Shown here: positions 60,981 to 64,000 of the stretch, piece after piece
How positions within the stretch are numbered: position 1 is the stretch's first letter
Layout of the letters: every line of letters begins with the position of its first letter
NCBI RefSeq assembly: GCF_002102395.1
Contig: NZ_LQPZ01000012.1
Span: 167,641-231,640 of the forward strand
Source of the DNA: Mycolicibacillus trivialis
GTDB lineage: Bacteria; Actinomycetota; Actinomycetes; Mycobacteriales; Mycobacteriaceae
Length of the DNA stretch: 64,000 nucleotides
Reading direction: 5' to 3'
Made by a program: the position numbers and the translations under genes
Notes under the pieces: model-generated
Seen by the model: the letters and a program-made list of their open reading frames with translations, nothing else
Databases searched by the model: none
Told to the model about the DNA's origin: nothing

Positions 60981-62762
60981 TCAGGCGACCGTCGCAGCGG
61001 GCGCCTGTTTCTCTCCGGCTTTGAGGTAATGCCCGGTCTGCATCGTGCGTCCGTAGCCGTCGATGAACGCTCCGTCGCGAAACACCACCTTGCCGCCGAT
61101 CCCGGTGGCCACCACCGCTTTATCGCTACGGTTGACCATCCGCGACAATCCACCGAAGAAGTCGGCGGGCTCCTCGTGGTAATCGGCGAGAGTGTCATCG
61201 AGGCCTTCCGGGTCGATGACGACGAAATCGGCACGGTCACCACGGCGCAGGAATCCGGCGTCCAACCCGAACCAGGTGCCCAGTTCGCCGGTGAGCCGGT
61301 GCACCGCGGTCCCCAGCGGCAGCACCGGTTGGCCGGCTGCCTCGGCGTCGCGCATCCGCTTGAGGAACCGCAGGCCGAAGTTGTAGAACGCCATGTTGCG
61401 CAGATGCGCACCGGCGTCGGAGAAACCCATCTGCACATTGGGGTCGCGGGCGATCTTGTCCAGCACGTCGGGCCGGTGGTTGCCGACCGTCGTGGTCCAG
61501 CGCACGTTGTTCTCGCCGTTCTCCACCAGGACATCCAAGAACACGTCGAGCGGATGCTCGCCGCGCTCGTCGGCAATCTGGCCGAAGCTCTTGCCGATCA
61601 ATGTCGAATCGGGGCATTCCACGATCCGCGCATCGTGGAAATCCTTGTGCCACATCCCCGGCATATGGCGTTTGAGCATGAACTCGCGGCGGAACTTGCG
61701 CCGGTAGTCTTTGTCGGCCATCAACGCGTTGCGCTGGAGTTGGTCGCGCAGGTGCAGTGCGGCGGTGCCGGCACCGAACTCCTCGAACACCGGCAGGTCG
61801 ATTCCGTCGGAGTACAGCGTGAACGGCACCGGAAGATGCTGGAAGCGGACCCGCGAGCCGAACACGGCGTTGCCGATCGCCGCGGCCCCACGCAAAACCA
61901 GATGCGCTCCCGGGGCGGATTTTCCGTCGGCCACCACCAGCAGGCTGATCGGAACCTGCTTGCGTCGCGTCCGATACGAACCCGACGCCGCGAAGAACAT
62001 CACCGCGGTCAACGGATTCTTGATGTTCGGCGCGCTCTGCATGATCCGGCCGTGGCGGCGCAGCACATCGATGAGCATCCACCGCTCATGCCACCACGCG
62101 TAGGTGGAGGGCAGTGCTCGCGAGCGGTAACGATCCCCGTCGAGTTTGTCGATGGGGGAGTCCATGCCGGAGAGGCCGAGCATGCCGGCATCGAGCGCCT
62201 CGTCGAGGCGGGCGGTCATCGCCTTGAGCTCACCCGGTGTCGGCAACGCCCAGGTGTTGGTGGCCCGGCCCAGGCCCATCACCGAGGTGCGTAGATCCGA
62301 ATGGCCCAAAAACGACGTCACGTTCGGCCCCAACGGCAGCGCGTCGAGGGCCTTGACATAGCCCTCGGGCCCGTCCCAGGTGCGGAACTGTTCGAGTGCA
62401 CCCAGCACATGGGTGCGCGGCACCGCCTCCACCCGGCTGAACAGGTCGGCGACGTCCTCGGTGCTGGCGTAGACCGACGACATCGAGCAGCAGCCCAACG
62501 CGATCGTCGTCACCCCGTGACGCACCGACTCGTCGAGGCCCGGGTTGAGTAGCACCTCGGCGTCGTAGTGGGTGTGGATGTCGATGAACCCCGGCAGCAC
62601 CCACTTGCCCGCAGCGTCGATCACTTCGGGACAGTCGGTCTCCTCGAGCGTGCCGAAGCTGACCTCGGCGACCCGACCGTCGCGAATCCCCAGCGTGGCT
62701 CGCCGCGGTCCGGAATCAGTCCCGTCGAACCACAGTCCATTGCGCACGATGAGGTCGAACAT
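60981..62762 (-). CDS. Amidohydrolase, N-acyl-D-amino-acid deacylase family
   Basis: 593 residues from ATG 62762; the upstream ATG at 62798 only lengthens the leader. The metal-dependent amidohydrolase pattern is visible: VLPGFIDIHTHYDAE (HxH), GVTTIALGCCSMSS, a central TIM-barrel region, VGFSDAGAHLRNMAF-like DAGAH near the C-terminus, and FVVIDPEGLDDTLADYHEEP. This resembles D-aminoacylase-type enzymes that deacylate N-acyl-D-amino acids or related amides. It is probably co-transcribed with the downstream hydrolase. Confidence 0.87.
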   Translation of the reverse strand: MFDLIVRNGLWFDGTDSGPRRATLGIRDGRVAEVSFGTLEETDCPEVIDAAGKWVLPGFIDIHTHYDAEVLLNPGLDESVRHGVTTIALGCCSMSSVYASTEDVADLFSRVEAVPRTHVLGALEQFRTWDGPEGYVKALDALPLGPNVTSFLGHSDLRTSVMGLGRATNTWALPTPGELKAMTARLDEALDAGMLGLSGMDSPIDKLDGDRYRSRALPSTYAWWHERWMLIDVLRRHGRIMQSAPNIKNPLTAVMFFAASGSYRTRRKQVPISLLVVADGKSAPGAHLVLRGAAAIGNAVFGSRVRFQHLPVPFTLYSDGIDLPVFEEFGAGTAALHLRDQLQRNALMADKDYRRKFRREFMLKRHMPGMWHKDFHDARIVECPDSTLIGKSFGQIADERGEHPLDVFLDVLVENGENNVRWTTTVGNHRPDVLDKIARDPNVQMGFSDAGAHLRNMAFYNFGLRFLKRMRDAEAAGQPVLPLGTAVHRLTGELGTWFGLDAGFLRRGDRADFVVIDPEGLDDTLADYHEEPADFFGGLSRMVNRSDKAVVATGIGGKVVFRDGAFIDGYGRTMQTGHYLKAGEKQAPAATVA

Positions 62763-62855
62763 GGTGGCGCACCCCTTCAACTCGGGTCGCGAGAGCAACC
62801 TACCTCTGTGTCTAGCACGGACCTCCGAGGTTCAAAAGTGGGCCAGGTCACAGTG

Positions 62856-62930
62856 ATGGCCCGGGTGGGGCGCCGACCCGCGGAATCCCGGGCTCAGATC
62901 CCGGTCGCCGCAGCGAGTTCGTGTGGATGA
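62856..62930 (+). pseudogene. TetR-type regulator N-terminal fragment (truncated)
   Basis: A 24-codon frame reads MARVGRRPAESRAQI, the usual beginning of TetR-family regulators (GRRPxxSRxxIL), and then breaks off (PVAAASSCG, stop). A TetR gene divergent from the amidohydrolase would be a normal arrangement. Bases 62887-62909 also match the tRNA T-arm/3' end at 20 of 23 positions. Bases 62931-63106 contain no gene that I recognise; they probably lie between the broken regulator and the insertion element. Confidence 0.5.
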
Positions 62931-63106
62931 CCTCGGACGATTGACACCCGTAGCCTGTTCCCGTTCCTTAACCTCGATCCGTGGACTGTCCTCGCTGATG
63001 TGTTGAGGTATGGCTTTCGTGACTGTTCCGGGCTGGAGGCATGGGGTATCTGCTGGTCTGTCCAGCTTTTCCTGTGTTCTCCGGTTGTGGCCTGTGGGGC
63101 CGGTGA

Positions 63107-64000
63107 TCAGGCGGTGGTGGTTAGCGGTGGGCTGTATCCGATGGTGTTGCGCCACAGGGTGAGCCAGTGATCAGCCCATGGCCAGTAGCTGGGTAGGTGC
63201 AGGATGGGTCGGCGTTGTGGTCGGGCGAGTCGGGCGGGGATGGCAATGATCTTGCGGCGCAGGGTGGCCCCGCGGGCCACCGCGTGGGCTCCGCCGGCGA
63301 GCACGCCGGCAGCGCGCAGCAGGTTGTGGGCGATCGCGGCACACAGGATCCATGCGCTGTTGGCCCCGAACCGCCCTGAGGGCATATGTGCCAGGGGTCC
63401 GTCGATCAGATCGGAGAACACGGTTTCGATGATGGCGTGGCGGCGGTGGGTGATATCGGCGGCATCGACCGGTTCGGCGGTGTCGGTGAAAAACGGGTGG
63501 TACCGCCACACCGGGAACAGCGCGTCGGGGTAGCGGGCGTCTTTGACGCGACGCACGATCAACCGGGCGGTGACCGGATTGTCGGTGGAACTGAAAGCGG
63601 TGTAGGTCGTTTCGGCGACTTCGGCATCGGAGATCCAGGCGCCGGTGTCGGGGTCTCGCACGGCGCCGGGATACTTGACTGGGATCCAGGCATGCTCGTC
63701 GATGGAGTCGATAGCCGCGGCCACCGGCGTGGACTTGGTCAGCACCAGGGAGAACTGGGCGCCGGCGCGGCGACACGCCGCGGCCACGGCGCTGTTGCCA
63801 TACGCCGAGTCGCCACGGACCAGGATCTGCCCGGTGACCCCGGCGGCGCGGGCGGTGGCGATGGCTTGGGCGATCATGCGGGCTGCGCCCCGCCCGGAGT
63901 TGGTCTTGCCCGCCCGCAGCCGGGCCCCGGTGATCACCGGGGCGCCATCTTCGGTGCTGATCGTGGTGATCAACGGCGACAGGCCCTTGCGCAGGATCTG
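63107..64000 (-). mobile_element. IS1380-family transposase, partial (runs off the window)
   Basis: The minus-strand frame is open from the window edge at 64000 to a stop at 63107, giving about 297 residues of the C-terminal part. The sequence has ILVRGDSAYGNSAVAAACRRAG, THRRHAIIETVFSDLIDGPLAHMPSGRF and WILCAAIAHNLLRAAG, typical of IS1380-type DDE transposases. The N-terminus lies beyond base 64000. The element's terminal repeat could not be found with confidence between 62931 and 63106. No direct repeat could be checked because one end is outside the window. Confidence 0.88.

Noticed and set aside
62832..63155. 107-codon minus-strand frame between the TetR fragment and the transposase
   Set aside because: No ribosome site or recognised motif, and it overlaps the end of the transposase gene.

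Overview
The window is high-GC actinobacterial DNA and is almost certainly from a mycobacterium in the broad sense. The gene order hrcA–dnaJ2–rsmE–phoH–ybeY–corC–Rv2365c-like–era, then amidase, recO–uppS, furB/smtB, glyS, TPM protein and dgt–dnaG is the conserved order of the M. tuberculosis Rv2375–Rv2342 interval. The uspABC, htpG, cfp2-like and Rv2325c/Rv2326c-like genes point the same way. No species can be named from the sequence alone.

Bases 1–19,040 hold an iron-regulated siderophore locus of the mycobactin/nocobactin type. Two divergent arms leave a short region with two IdeR-like boxes. On the minus strand lie a GNAT acyltransferase (MbtK-like), a free-standing type II thioesterase, a ketosynthase (MbtC) and the first part of an acyltransferase-type PKS (MbtD, cut by the window edge). 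On the plus strand lie three NRPSs: MbtE-like, MbtF-like with a C-terminal epimerase, and an MbtB-like protein with aryl carrier, cyclization, adenylation and carrier domains but no thioesterase. Abutting the last NRPS tail to tail is a SagB-type FMN dehydrogenase, the family that oxidises azolines to azoles. This suggests an aryl-oxazole (nocobactin-like) rather than oxazoline (mycobactin-like) product. Genes for salicylate synthesis and activation, lysine N-hydroxylation and MbtH are not in the window.

Bases 19,200–38,970 are core housekeeping genes: a secreted CFP2-like protein, the heat-shock repressor HrcA with DnaJ2, 16S rRNA methyltransferase, PhoH, YbeY, Era, RecO, UppS, zinc regulators, GlyRS, dGTPase and primase, mostly in tight translationally coupled operons. 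Bases 39,100–46,200 carry tRNA-Asn, an acyl-CoA oxidase-like enzyme, a phytase-like lipoprotein, a MarR regulator and an ECF-type transporter in which membrane and both ATPase parts are fused.

Bases 46,200–47,570 are an accessory patch: a DUF559-type gene lies between two similar 61-bp hairpin elements, followed by a 42-bp tandem repeat that ends next to uspC. The uspABC sugar importer, the tldD–tldE protease pair, a MOSC protein, a type II NADH dehydrogenase-like protein, htpG and hydrolases follow. The right end (59,800–64,000) is a recombination-prone patch: a tRNA with CAT anticodon, an IS481-type transposase relic, two catabolic-looking enzymes, a broken TetR start and a partial IS1380-type transposase running off the window.
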